Source: Hemicentrotus pulcherrimus
Lineage: Eukaryota; Echinodermata; Echinoidea; Camarodonta; Strongylocentrotidae
Direction: 5' to 3'
Assembly (NCBI GenBank): GCA_003118195.1
Contig: BEXV01002640.1
Location: 6,300 to 17,140 of the forward strand
Length of the DNA stretch: 10,841 nt
Shown here piece after piece: positions 1 to 7,512 of this stretch. The notes below the pieces were generated by a model, which had not been told where the DNA came from, searched no databases, and saw nothing but the letters and a program-made list of their open reading frames with translations. How positions within the stretch are numbered: the first letter of the stretch is position 1; each line of letters begins with the position of its first letter. Both the position numbers and the translations under genes were made by a program.

Positions 1-14
1 GGGGGGGGGGGGGG
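1..14. repeat. G homopolymer at the window edge
   Basis: The window opens with fourteen G residues and then ordinary AT-rich DNA. A homopolymer exactly at an edge often marks where an assembly stopped, or a sequencing artefact. It could also be a genuine G run. Nothing functional can be read from it. Confidence 0.9.
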
Positions 15-154
15 TAAATTATACTTTTTTATGCGTTTCTTGGACAATTACAAATTCCTACATTTACAGACAGGGAAAAGGTATCCTTAGTTAGAAGCCT
101 TCATGTCAGGGCATGTAGACCGGCGGGGATCGTGGGCTCGAGCACCCCTCAGTT

Positions 155-189
155 AAAGAGCAAAAGAAAGAAAGAGAAAAAGAAAGAAT
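155..189 (+). repeat. Purine-rich AAAG/AAAAG tract, possible SINE tail
   Basis: Almost pure A/G sequence (AAAGAG, then AAAAGAAAGAAAGAG and similar) follows a GC-richer stretch at 112-150. That stretch contains GGCTCGAGCAC (135-145), which differs at two positions from the Pol III B-box pattern GGTTCGANNCC. A tRNA-like 3' half followed by an A-rich tail would fit the end of a tRNA-derived SINE on the plus strand. No matching A box or target duplication was found, so only the low-complexity tract is certain. Confidence 0.55.
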
Positions 190-201
190 AGTGACATCCT
201 C

Positions 202-630
202 GTGTCACAATAAGGGGACTCTGCCCCTGGACCCCACAAAGGACCCCATAGATGCTCATCTGTTCATAATTAAATACCTAAAACCCTTAGCTTCCGGGGG
301 ATCTGCCCACTTGACTCCACCAAGGGCCCAATGGCGGGCCCCTAGATGCTTATCCGACTGTTATCAAATGCCTATAACCCATGAGCTTCATTGGGCTCAG
401 CCCCTTGATCCCCCGCCAATAAGTAACCTGTCGGTGTCACAAATAAGGTATCAAAATAAGCTCATCTGACCGTAATGAAATGCCTTAAACCCCTGAGCTT
501 CATAGGGCTTAGCCCCCTTAACCTCACGCCAATAAGTGACCTGCCAGTGTCACAAAAAATTATATAAATACGTTTTTCTAACCATAATAAAAGCCTAAAC
601 CCTGAGCTTCTGGGGGCTCCGTCCCGGAAG
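202..630 (+). repeat. Degenerate tandem repeat array with GGGCT/AGCCC hairpins
   Basis: Related units begin at about 252, 346, 458 and 568 (spacings 94, 112 and 110), with part of an earlier copy at 202-251. Each unit runs through a word like ATGCTCATCTG, then AAATGCC-TAAACCC, GAGCTTC, a G/C hairpin core, CGCCAATAAGTGACCTG and GTGTCACAA. GTGTCACAA recurs at 202, 434 and 547. Hairpin cores are perfect at 393-403 (GGGCTCAGCCC) and 505-515 (GGGCTTAGCCC), and degenerate near 214, 297 and 613. ORFs that cross this array are in repeat DNA and are not genes. The family is not recognised. It could be satellite-like, or internal repeats of a transposon. Confidence 0.75.
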
Positions 631-1000
631 CCCACGCGAATTTACGCTCCACTCAATTCGACCGCTACGCTCTACCGGGTCGTTAATAATCCACTTTGAA
701 AAATGTTCCGCGGGGCCTGCATGTAATATGTAAGAGGTGATGCAGATTTTCCTTCTGCCCCAAAAACGTTTTTGCTCATGTTGAGCCCCCTGGAATGTTT
801 GCTCCCCCCCATCCCAAACTGCTTCCGGTGCGCCTGGCCCTCTCCCCCATCCACTCCCTAACCTCATTACATCCCGTTTCAGGGTCGGGAAGACATACAA
901 CGTGCATGTGTGCCAAACCTGACCAATTAATATCTCCTCCCTCATTCGTGAGACTGTCGTTATACTTATATTTTCACTTCACCATTTCCAAATAACACTC
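631..1000. other. GC-richer unclassified repeat-like DNA, no gene
   Basis: This stretch continues directly from the tandem array and is richer in G+C than what follows. It contains a perfect 14-bp palindrome, CAAAAACGTTTTTG, at 761-774. Beside it, two GAGC-type words (TTGCTCATGTTGAGC and TTTGCTCC) flank CCCCCTGG. Overlapping short ORFs on both strands lack start context, domains or splice sites and look like chance readings of the repeat. It may be part of the same mobile element as the array at 202-630. Confidence 0.45.
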
Positions 1001-1610
1001 GGCAATACAGGATGGCCTTATCTTCTCACCACATCGTTCGACGCAGAAGTAACGAAACAAAAATATGACTAAGAGTCGTATTTTACTTTTAAATATTGCA
1101 TGAAAATATAATTAAGTTGCATATTATTTCAGGGCACAAATCGCATGCTTCAAACTACTTAAAAATGTACAACTGGGTTCACTATCATTATAAACCAATT
1201 ATAAACATCCATATGTTGATAAACAGAGTTACTATAGTAAAACGACAATGTGATAACATTGTACTGAAAATCGAATTTTGTTTAAAAGAAATTCATTTGA
1301 TTGCACTTTGATCATACAACTTATAAAAATCAATAAATAAAGCAAGGGAATTCCTAGAACATAATTACGATGAAACAAAATGTTGAATGGTACTTCAATA
1401 ATGAGTTTACATGAATTGAATTTCGTAATTGGCTTAAATCCTGAATCATAAAAAGTATTCAAGTTTTGTACGCAAAGGCAAAATCTATGATGTTTTATAT
1501 CAAATATTACTTTGAATAAACGTTATAACAGTATTATATTAAATAATTTTCGAATAATTTTCGAAAAAACGAATATCTTAATAGCAATATCAATAATCAG
1601 CGACTAGGGG
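1001..1610. other. AT-rich intergenic DNA, nothing recognisable
   Basis: No supportable exon, RNA gene or element was seen. The only structure noted is a short tandem duplication of AATAATTTTCG near 1540-1565. The small ORFs on both strands are rich in Ile, Lys and Asn, as expected of random AT-rich sequence. Confidence 0.6.
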
Positions 1611-1617
1611 GTTAGGC

Positions 1618-1672
1618 CCGTCAGTACTAGTTTTGCTGGGGGGATTTGACCACCCTGCAGGGTCACTGACAG
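1618..1672. repeat. Nested inverted repeats around a 12-bp palindrome
   Basis: GTCAGT at 1620-1625 pairs with ACTGAC at 1665-1670. Inside this arm lies the perfect 12-bp palindrome ACCCTGCAGGGT (1652-1663). The surroundings at 1600-1740 have G runs unlike the flanking AT-rich DNA, so this may be a repeat fragment. No family was recognised. Confidence 0.4.
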
Positions 1673-1739
1673 GTGGTTATCTCATCAAATCAGCTCTCAA
1701 TTAACATAAGAAAAGGGGGATCATGGGGGACCAACAGGC

Positions 1740-2440
1740 ACCGATTAGGTATTGTTTGGTATATAGAGGGCGCAAGTAGTTATAATTAGTGCAATTGGAC
1801 TTGAAAACAAAGATTATTTGGGAAAGTAACACGGAAAAATTTAGACACAATATCAAATTAAGGATGTCTTGGTGATAGACTAGGCATTAGTAGTGTAGAT
1901 ATAAATCAAACATGTTCTTGTTCAATTCTTCATGTGATAATGGATGTATTAACTTGTCAAACCACATAGGCTTTTACTGATATACCCTTTTTCGTGTTCC
2001 AACAATTTGTATCTCAATGTTATTATTTTTTTCACATATTTAACTTTATTTTTATACGTATATTGTAAATGTTTATAACTTTTTAAAAAAAAATACTGAA
2101 TTTGTTTTGGAAGACTTAGATATAGAGGGGTTTACACACATTTAATTTGTGATGTTGTTTTTTAATTTCGACGTACATTTTTCTCGCAAAACGATATACA
2201 ATCATTGCCTTTTATTTGTTATACTGTGTATATTCTTAAAAGTAATTGATTCCTGCATAAGGAAAATAATATATATTACCAAAAGAAGATTTTCTTCTCT
2301 TTCATGAAATATACATATCTCTTGCAATTGGCATCATGCGAGTTAACCTAATTACTGTAAAGGCCGATGACTTTGTAATGGGCTTATTACAGACGTGTAT
2401 CAATTAGATATATGATTATTTGCGTCTGGGAATGACCTTT
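1740..2440. other. AT-rich intergenic DNA, nothing recognisable
   Basis: This stretch is AT-rich with T and A homopolymer runs (for example near 2022-2030 and 2083-2092). No open reading frame has convincing splice or start context, and no tRNA-like box or paired terminal repeat was found. Minus-strand AATAAA words occur near 2045 and 2212. They could only serve as distant poly(A) signals for the gene ending at 2999 if its 3' UTR were long. Confidence 0.55.
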
Positions 2441-2461
2441 TGTTGCCACCATTCGAAAGAC

Positions 2462-2556
2462 CTGGCCGAGATTTGAACCTAGGTCCGATCAGAACCAATT
2501 TGTAGGTGAAGACAGAGAGCTGACGTATCACGGACGAAATCGCTAGACCAACTCTC
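2462..2556 (-). mobile_element. tRNA-derived SINE-like relic (Pol III A and B boxes)
   Basis: Read on the minus strand, GAGAGTTGGTCTAGCG (2556-2541) resembles a tRNA D arm and A box. About 60 bases further on, AGGTTCAAATC (2480-2470) matches the Pol III B-box pattern GGTTCRANNCC closely. It sits in an imperfect T-arm, CTAGG-TTCAAAT-CTCGG, followed by CCAGG. The spacing between boxes is longer than in most intact tRNA genes, and no clean cloverleaf with a paired acceptor stem can be drawn. A SINE head or tRNA pseudogene is therefore more likely than a working tRNA gene. Ends and target duplications were not found. Confidence 0.5.
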
Positions 2557-2990
2557 ATCTTCCTTGGAATCGCTTTTCTACCAAACTAGCGCTCGGTGTG
2601 CCGTTTACCAAGGTACAGTAGGTCTACGATCTATTATTTCGTCCCAATCCACACCGGTAAGAGGGGTTGCATCACATTGTTCAAATTGAGGACAATGATA
2701 ATATAGCACCATGGGTTTCACCTTGATCCATTTATCCATGAAATTGGCACAAATAAACCAATGTACAATAGTTCCAGACCCATTTCTCTATAGACTGATC
2801 CGAGCATAAAATGTGATGGAGTATAATATGCCGAAAGCATGTCGGAATGATATTTGAAAAGACTGAAAAGGGTATATTTGATGAATTTTGACCTTTCAGA
2901 CGCTGGCAAAGAACAGTTCTTTCAAACCTTTGTATCCTCGTCAAATGACATGCGTCGTGGCAACATTTATACTTTCATTATTGTACTATT
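2557..2990. other. 3' flank of the PPxY membrane protein gene, no gene seen
   Basis: This DNA lies downstream of the minus-strand gene's stop codon and upstream of the tRNA-like relic. Short ORFs on both strands here (63-70 codons) have no domain, signal or splice support. If transcription of the gene runs past its first poly(A) signal, part of this would be 3' UTR. Confidence 0.45.
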
Positions 2991-2991
2991 T

Positions 2992-2997
2992 TTTATT
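2992..2997 (-). terminator. AATAAA poly(A) signal one base after the stop codon
   Basis: On the minus strand the TAA stop (3001-2999) is followed by one C and then AATAAA (2997-2992). If used, cleavage 10-30 bases on would give a 3' UTR of only about 20-40 nucleotides. The surrounding DNA is A/T-rich, so the hexamer may be there by chance. Confidence 0.4.
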
Positions 2998-2998
2998 G

Positions 2999-4147
2999 TT
3001 ATAATTTCGTGTCTTCCGTTTCGACGTTCTCTCTTGTTCTACTACTCGACGTTTCCCTGATATGCGCCTTGATGACGTCATCATATGAGGGTGGGGGCTC
3101 AATGTTGTCTTGTCCATGGTTGGCCAGTCCATGTCCCGAACCAACTTCATTTTCGAAAGTAAAGGGTGAAGGCTCACTGCCCGAGTAGAGCGGCGGAGGC
3201 GAAAAATCACTGGGCCGGATTCCCGGTGACGGCAGCGAATATGTGGCTTCGACGTTAAGTATTCGGGCACGATTCGGATTGGTTAAACCTGCTCCGGGGG
3301 GACCGGTTTCAGCAGTCTGATTTGCATTGGAATTGTTTCGAAATTTTCTACTGCAGGTGACACAGCAGAATACTATCAGCATCAGTCCGAGGATGATGAA
3401 AACCCACAGATAGTCAGCTTGGTGAGGAAAAAAATTGGTTAAAAACAGTGTAATTTTTATTTCGTGTTTAATAATAAAAGGACAGACATCAAAAAAAGAA
3501 AACTTTGATTAAAGAGTAGATTTCTGGATTATAATTATAGTCCTATATATTTGATGTAAATATTGTAGATAAGTCAGAAATTTATTTGAAATCTATCAGT
3601 TTATCAGGCAATAGTAAGAAAAGGAAACAAAAACAAAAGAAAGCATAATACACAGACAATGATCTCCCATAATCATCAAAGAAAAAAAAAAAACACTCTC
3701 ATTTTGTTTAATGATAAAAATCTGAGTTTCAGTAGCTCTTAAATGTGCATAACGTATTTTCATCAATTCATCTCAAAATCCAAAAGTAGAAGATAGCTTT
3801 AGCTTGTTGTCGAACTTGCATATATTAGTATTGTTATAGCCTTACTATTGAGGCTAATCAAGGAATTAGCACACCATTCACTCTCATGTTATTACTGGGT
3901 ATAACAAGAGATAGTCATTCAAACAATGTAATAGTTACGTTAAATCAGAGGAATGGGACACTGTGGTAAAATAAAGCTGTTTGCCCATTTGTATAATTCT
4001 ATTGATTCAAAGGTTCATTAAAATTATATAGCCCTATAGGAAAGTAAATATAATGTCATGTACGAAGTACTCTGAATGTTGTTACATGCAGGCAAATAAC
4101 TAGAACGTGGTGAAATCAAAATTTATATACTTACTAACATTCACCAT
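2999..4147 (-). CDS. Small single-pass membrane protein with two cytoplasmic PPxY motifs, complete, two coding exons
   Basis: Coding segments are 4147-4135 and 3417-2999 on the minus strand, joined across a 717-base intron. The 13 bases of the first segment end in A and the next exon begins CT, giving ACT (Thr5) and an open frame of 143 residues. The start ATG has good context (AAG before, G after).

Residues 1-6 form a tiny N-terminus with an Asn-Val-Thr sequon at 3-5. Residues 7-26 are one hydrophobic helix (YLWVFIILGLMLIVFCCVTC). Arg and Lys at 28-31 follow, so by the positive-inside rule the tail is cytoplasmic. Cys22, 23 and 26 are possible palmitoylation sites. The tail is rich in Pro, Ser, Asn and Glu and carries PPLY (79-82) and PPSY (113-116, followed by DDV). 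PPxY motifs bind WW domains, including those of Nedd4-type ubiquitin ligases, so a trafficking or adaptor role is inferred. The general plan resembles PMEPA1, WBP1, VOPP1 and Shisa-type proteins, but I see no match specific enough for a name. No recognised extracellular domain is present. Confidence 0.8.
3418..4134 (-). other. Phase-1 GT-AG intron of the PPxY membrane protein gene
   Basis: The donor at 4134 reads GTAAGTAT, a near-ideal U1 match. The acceptor at 3419-3418 is preceded by a T/C tract (TTTTTTTCCTCACCAAG) and by TTTTTAACC, a plausible branch point, about 24-30 bases upstream. Removing the intron joins two frames that are each open only in the matching phase and completes the transmembrane helix. 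That is strong internal evidence for the splice. Nothing else was recognised inside the intron. Confidence 0.8.
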
Positions 4148-4179
4148 CTTGGCTCTATTAGTTACTCCTATCTACCAAT
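4148..4179 (-). other. 5' UTR part of the start-codon exon
   Basis: The exon begins just after TTCTGTTTCAG (acceptor AG at 4181-4180). A branch-point-like ATTTAAC lies about 25-30 bases further upstream. The 32 bases before the ATG contain stops in all three frames (TAG, TAA and TAG), so no upstream exon can add coding sequence through it. The ATG at 4147 is therefore the true N-terminus for transcripts using this acceptor. At least one non-coding exon must lie further up the minus strand, above 4190. Confidence 0.7.
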
Positions 4180-4189
4180 CTGAAACAGA

Positions 4190-5580
4190 AAACAGAAGGC
4201 GAAGTTAAATAAAAATAAACATAAATCGGTATAAATCAATTTTGTAATTACCTTAACAATTACAAAAATGGTAATAGTACGAATAATTTAATTGTTAACT
4301 GTATGTCTAGTTAGGCTTTAGTTTAGCTATAATCACTGTAAAGATGCTTTGTCATAACAACAAGAGAGTATAACGCTATTCCTCAGTCTCATATGTCGAT
4401 TATTATCTTTATTTTTTGTTTTTGTTATAATGGCTCTTTACTCTTTACTTTCGTCATTATTCATTCCTTCATATTATCATCGATATATGGTCATTCCTTT
4501 CCTGTGTAGAATTCATTTGTAAAANATCTGACGAAAACGATAAGATGACGGACCAAGATATTGTTACTGTTGTAAGATTTGTAAGATTTTACTGACTCTA
4601 TCGACCCCCTCTCGGGGTACGAGAGTACACACAAACATGAAAGCTGACTTGTACTGTCGTCAATATTTCAGTTGCTTTCTCCTTCTCTACGCACAGTCTG
4701 TAATTTGTCACACGTGCATATTTACACAAAACTGTACGCACCGATTGACAGAAGGAATGCTTTGTGCAACAAAATGGCCTTGCAAAATAACTATTTCCGG
4801 TCTTTATGAGCTCCATTTTGACACCGGTATATTATAATCATGTAGGCCTACTGGAAACAGTTAAATAATCTTTAGACCTTCCGTATCTATCACATTATAA
4901 ATACATTGTGGCACAAAGAGATAATTTGTGTGGCAAATTCAGATTTAACACTCATTCCTCTCTTTGAAAATACACAAACAACAAAAACAACAACACATTA
5001 ATAGCGGTTACTATATTTTATATTATCTAGCTTATTAGAGCGTTACAGTGCGATTGTCACGAGATCACATTAGGTATTCCATTAATTTTGTTTGTGAATA
5101 CTATTTCTGGTTGTCTAATGTTTTTCTTTCTCCATTTGACTCGGGGTAGGTGCTCTCAAATCCAACACACACGATCACAACAAAGTGAGAAGTCATCGAC
5201 TGTTATTATGCATTGTTTGTTTGTTTTTGTTTTTTTAAATAAGTGGTAGCCCATTTTCAGCTGCAACTATAATGTTGCTGCTGGTCTTCCATGGGGCCAT
5301 GCGTAAAAGGGAATATTATTCTGATGACAATCAAAATAACCTAGAAATATGATTTTGATCATCGTCTATAAATGTGTTTCTATCTATTTTAAATTATGAA
5401 TGAATGTTTGGTTTCTTTAGCCCTAGGAAAGTGTTATAAACTCTGTTGCACTTTCATGTCGAAAAAATGGCGTTCGAAAATAAATGACCATGTTGGTGTT
5501 CTCTGCTACAGCTAATTGATTTTCTCTCCATATTCATACTGGCTTTGTAAATGTAGGGAAAGGGGCCACACCGAAAACGT
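4190..5580. other. Non-coding stretch, probable first intron of the minus-strand gene
   Basis: No exon could be supported here. A weak donor-like AAG|GTAATT occurs on the minus strand near 4250. Other items are a 5-bp-stem hairpin ACCCC-CTCTC-GGGGT (4604-4618), the palindrome GTAGGCCTAC (4842-4851), CAA-rich simple sequence near 4976-4996, and a GTTT/T-run tract near 5215-5236. A 66-codon ATG ORF at 4637-4837 (plus) is Cys-rich but unsupported. The single ambiguous base N is at 4525. Confidence 0.45.
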
Positions 5581-5584
5581 GGCA

Positions 5585-5690
5585 CAGTGTCTCAGTGTTC
5601 TTTGGTAAGGCACTTATACTTTTACCAAGTCCCTCGGAGAGGACTTAAAGCCGTTGGTCCACTGTTTGCTTGTTAACACGCATACACATG
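5585..5690 (+). mobile_element. SINE core fragment
   Basis: The segment contains TTCTTTGGTAAGGCACTT (5598-5615) and then CCCTCGGAGAGGACTTAAAG followed by CCGTTGGTCC (about 5632-5661). This order and wording match, from memory, the conserved central domain of SINEs that are abundant in marine invertebrates and other metazoans. The GTGGCACAGTG at its start may be the remains of a tRNA-like head, but no B box is visible before the core. I do not see a LINE-like tail or target duplication, so this is probably a truncated copy. The exact SINE superfamily is not assigned. Confidence 0.6.
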
Positions 5691-5699
5691 CCTTCTTAG

Positions 5700-6038
5700 A
5701 AGTCAGGTATTAAAAACAATCTTCATAAACAAACATGCCCAATGAAAGTACATGTATATTGGGTTGGGTTGGAGCTGTTTTAATCATTCATGACTGAAGC
5801 GGTGAAAAAGCATCGTACCACAACAGTACGTACACCCACCAGCACAAACACACAATAAAAGGTTCTTGTATTATCTGATATGGGCCAACGAAACGATACA
5901 ATAAAGAGTCTTTCCTTTTGTAATTGCGTGTGCATACCACGCACAGGTAGGTATCGCCATGCAAAAGAAAACAAGCTCATGGACGTTTAGTGACGTATAA
6001 CAATCGCCAGAAAAGCAGAATGGAAAATAACTACTTAC
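5700..6038. other. Intergenic or intronic DNA, nothing recognisable
   Basis: A run of GGGTTGGGTTGG is visible near 5760-5771. A 66-codon minus-strand ORF covers 5780-5980 without domain, signal or splice support. No RNA gene or mobile element ends were seen. Confidence 0.4.
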
Positions 6039-6090
6039 AAATTTCATTTTCTTTCGTTTCGGGGCTGCCTTCTCGCCTTGAATGTGTGAT
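6039..6090 (-). other. Candidate 52-base exon, possibly upstream 5' UTR
   Basis: On the minus strand the segment is preceded by GACATTTCAG (acceptor AG at 6092-6091) and followed by GTAAGTAG (donor from 6038). It is richer in G+C than its surroundings. It is open in two frames, so it could be coding or non-coding. If it belongs to the PPxY gene it must be 5' UTR, because the exon at 4179 has stops in every frame before its ATG. The pyrimidine tract at the acceptor is weak, so this may be chance. Confidence 0.25.
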
Positions 6091-6418
6091 CTGAAATGTC
6101 ATCCGGGTTATTATGGCAGGATATGTTGAATAATTGTACAATGACAATGAAACTTGTTTTACTATAATAAATAGGGCTTTCTCTCTCTATATATAGACAT
6201 GATATAGGTTTTTTTATGTGTGTACATGTCATGCAATGGCATTGTGATATCAACTAATTGATACGTATTAAATATGATTCATTATGTAATAAGTTTAGGA
6301 TGTTATGTTATGCGATTTATCTATCACCCTAAATCTTGGACTAGCTGAATATTACAAACAATGGAAAATATCGGTACATTGAATTTTTGACATAGGGAAA
6401 ACACATGTACGAGATTAC

Positions 6419-7020
6419 ACAATTTTGTCCGAGGTTAAATCTGTGAAGTATTTAGGCATTGAGTTGGCTAGCACAATTTCATTTTCATCTTTAGTAGAAT
6501 CAGTTCTAAAAAAAAAACTAATTTTCGTCTGAAATTTGTGTACAGATATCAAAGTTGTATGAAGAAAGTCGTATGCTCTGTTTTGCTCTTATTCAATGTT
6601 TATTCAACTATGCTAATCCTGCATCATAGTGGTATAGTAACATAAACAAGTAAGATCAAAAGAAGTTGAAGATTATACAGAACAAAATGGTGAGATTCAT
6701 CAACTGTTCTGGTCCAAGAACTCATGTTGGCTACAGCGAACTTTCTAAAGCTGGTTTTCTTGAAGTCAACCAAAGATCAAAACAACTCGTGTTGCATCAC
6801 GTGCATAAAATATATCATACTAGGTCGAATCATTATATTCGATCCAACTTCGATCTTGTTACTGACTTACATGATTATAATACAGGAAATAGCCGATTCA
6901 ACTTTAACTTACCAGAAAGAGTAGGTAGTATTGGACATTGATTACAATGCCATAACACATTGGGATTCTTTCCCCAATGGTGTAAAGGAAAAAAAAAACT
7001 ATGCTCATTTTAAGAGGAAA
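6419..7020 (+). pseudogene. Reverse transcriptase C-terminal remnant of the LINE, frameshifted
   Basis: Four collinear pieces read as the end of a LINE reverse transcriptase and the region after it. At 6419-6510 a segment includes VKYLGIEL. At 6526-6645, in another frame, RLKFVYRY and following residues appear. At 6666-6940, in a third frame, QNKMVRFIN, HVGYSEL and DYNTGNSRFNF appear. At 6940-7020, back in the second segment's frame, WDSFPNGVKEKKNYAHFKRK runs to a TAG stop. The WDSFP motif near the end is the usual terminal block of such proteins. At least three frame changes, one at the A run 6509-6518, and stops at 6646-6648 and after 6938 show it is dead. The catalytic YADD-type motif would lie upstream and is missing. 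Confidence 0.8.
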
Positions 7021-7148
7021 TAGAAGGAGAGTCAGAGAAGCGAATGACATGTCAAAAAATTATAATTTGTATTCTTCTGCCAGTTCATACTTTTTTATTT
7101 TCTATATACTTATGTTTGTGTACGCCATATTCTACGTATTCATCGTGA

Positions 7149-7210
7149 TTTCCCCTTCTTCCCCTTCTTTCTCCTCCTCTTTTTCTTCTTCTTCTTCTTT
7201 TTCTTCTTGT
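7149..7210 (+). repeat. Pyrimidine-rich TTC/TCC simple repeat inside the LINE 3' UTR
   Basis: The run is nearly all T and C, with CTTCTTCTTCTTC at its core. A 132-codon plus-strand ORF crosses it and would give a Ser/Phe-rich peptide; this is a by-product of the repeat, not a protein gene. Confidence 0.8.
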
Positions 7211-7344
7211 ACTAATTATCATTTCTATCATCAGTTTAATGTTGTTAATATTATTATTTTTACTAAGTTTTTGTCTTCCTTCTTTTCTAATCTGTCTGTA
7301 AATATTACTATTCTAACTTATTCATTTGTGTACATGTTTGTAGG

Positions 7345-7386
7345 GGACCCCACTGAAAATAAGCTCTCGAGCTTTCGTGGGTCATC
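7345..7386 (+). other. Stem-loop in the LINE 3' UTR
   Basis: GACCCCAC (7346-7353) pairs with GTGGGTC (7377-7383), with one bulge. Inside it AAGCTC (7361-7366) pairs perfectly with GAGCTT (7369-7374) across a TC loop. Stem-loops near the 3' end are known recognition elements for the reverse transcriptase in several LINE clades. That role is inferred here from position and shape. Confidence 0.6.
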
Positions 7387-7478
7387 CTGTTCAAGCTGAC
7401 TTAATTTTGATCTGTTATTTATTGTTGTATGTTGGAAACTTGGCGAATACAAATCAATTAAAATATCTTCTTTGAACC

Positions 7479-7500
7479 AGGGATATGAGAGTTTATCCCT
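7479..7500. repeat. 7-bp inverted repeat AGGGATA/TATCCCT
   Basis: AGGGATA (7479-7485) and TATCCCT (7494-7500) form a perfect stem with an 8-base loop, just after the LINE tail and 12 bases before the first copy of the direct repeat at 7513. There is no U run after it and no known function. Confidence 0.4.
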
Positions 7501-7512
7501 GTTTGAACTATC

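Larger units (their letters stand above)
6360..7462 (+). mobile_element. 5'-truncated, degenerate non-LTR retrotransposon (LINE), 3' portion with 3' UTR
   Basis: The element is visible from about the end of the reverse transcriptase region through the 3' UTR. The coding remnant (6419-7020) is followed by AT-rich 3' UTR, a pyrimidine-rich tract (7149-7210), a conserved-looking stem-loop (7345-7386) and a tail reading GGCGAATACAAATCAATTAA (about 7442-7461). This arrangement fits LINEs of the CR1/L2/jockey group; the clade cannot be fixed from so little sequence. The 5' boundary is uncertain and could lie 50-100 bases further left. AAAATATC occurs at 6364 and 7459, but I cannot show that it is a target duplication. 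Confidence 0.8.

Noticed and set aside
191..469. 92-codon plus-strand ORF
   Set aside because: It reads through the tandem repeat array and starts at GTG, not ATG.
595..945. 116-codon minus-strand ORF
   Set aside because: It lies in repeat-like DNA continuous with the tandem array, has a competing ORF in another minus frame and one on the plus strand, and shows no domain or splice support.
2986..3270. 94-codon minus-strand ORF overlapping the membrane protein gene
   Set aside because: It is another frame of the 3' exon, with no hydrophobic segment and no splice partner. The overlapping frame with the transmembrane helix and PPxY motifs is much better supported.
4637..4837. 66-codon plus-strand ATG ORF, Cys-rich with a hydrophobic N-terminal stretch
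   Set aside because: The start context is good and the Cys spacing hints at a small secreted peptide. However, the hydrophobic stretch is short and interrupted, no poly(A) signal or homologue is recognised, and ORFs this long are expected by chance.
7001..7399. 132-codon plus-strand ORF rich in Ser and Phe
   Set aside because: It crosses the pyrimidine repeat of the LINE 3' UTR and its stem-loop, and its composition is set by TTC/TCC repeats.
6364..7466. AAAATATC at both ends of the LINE as a target site duplication
   Set aside because: The 5' copy probably lies inside element sequence, since coding similarity may extend past it, and an 8-base AT-rich match is easily random.
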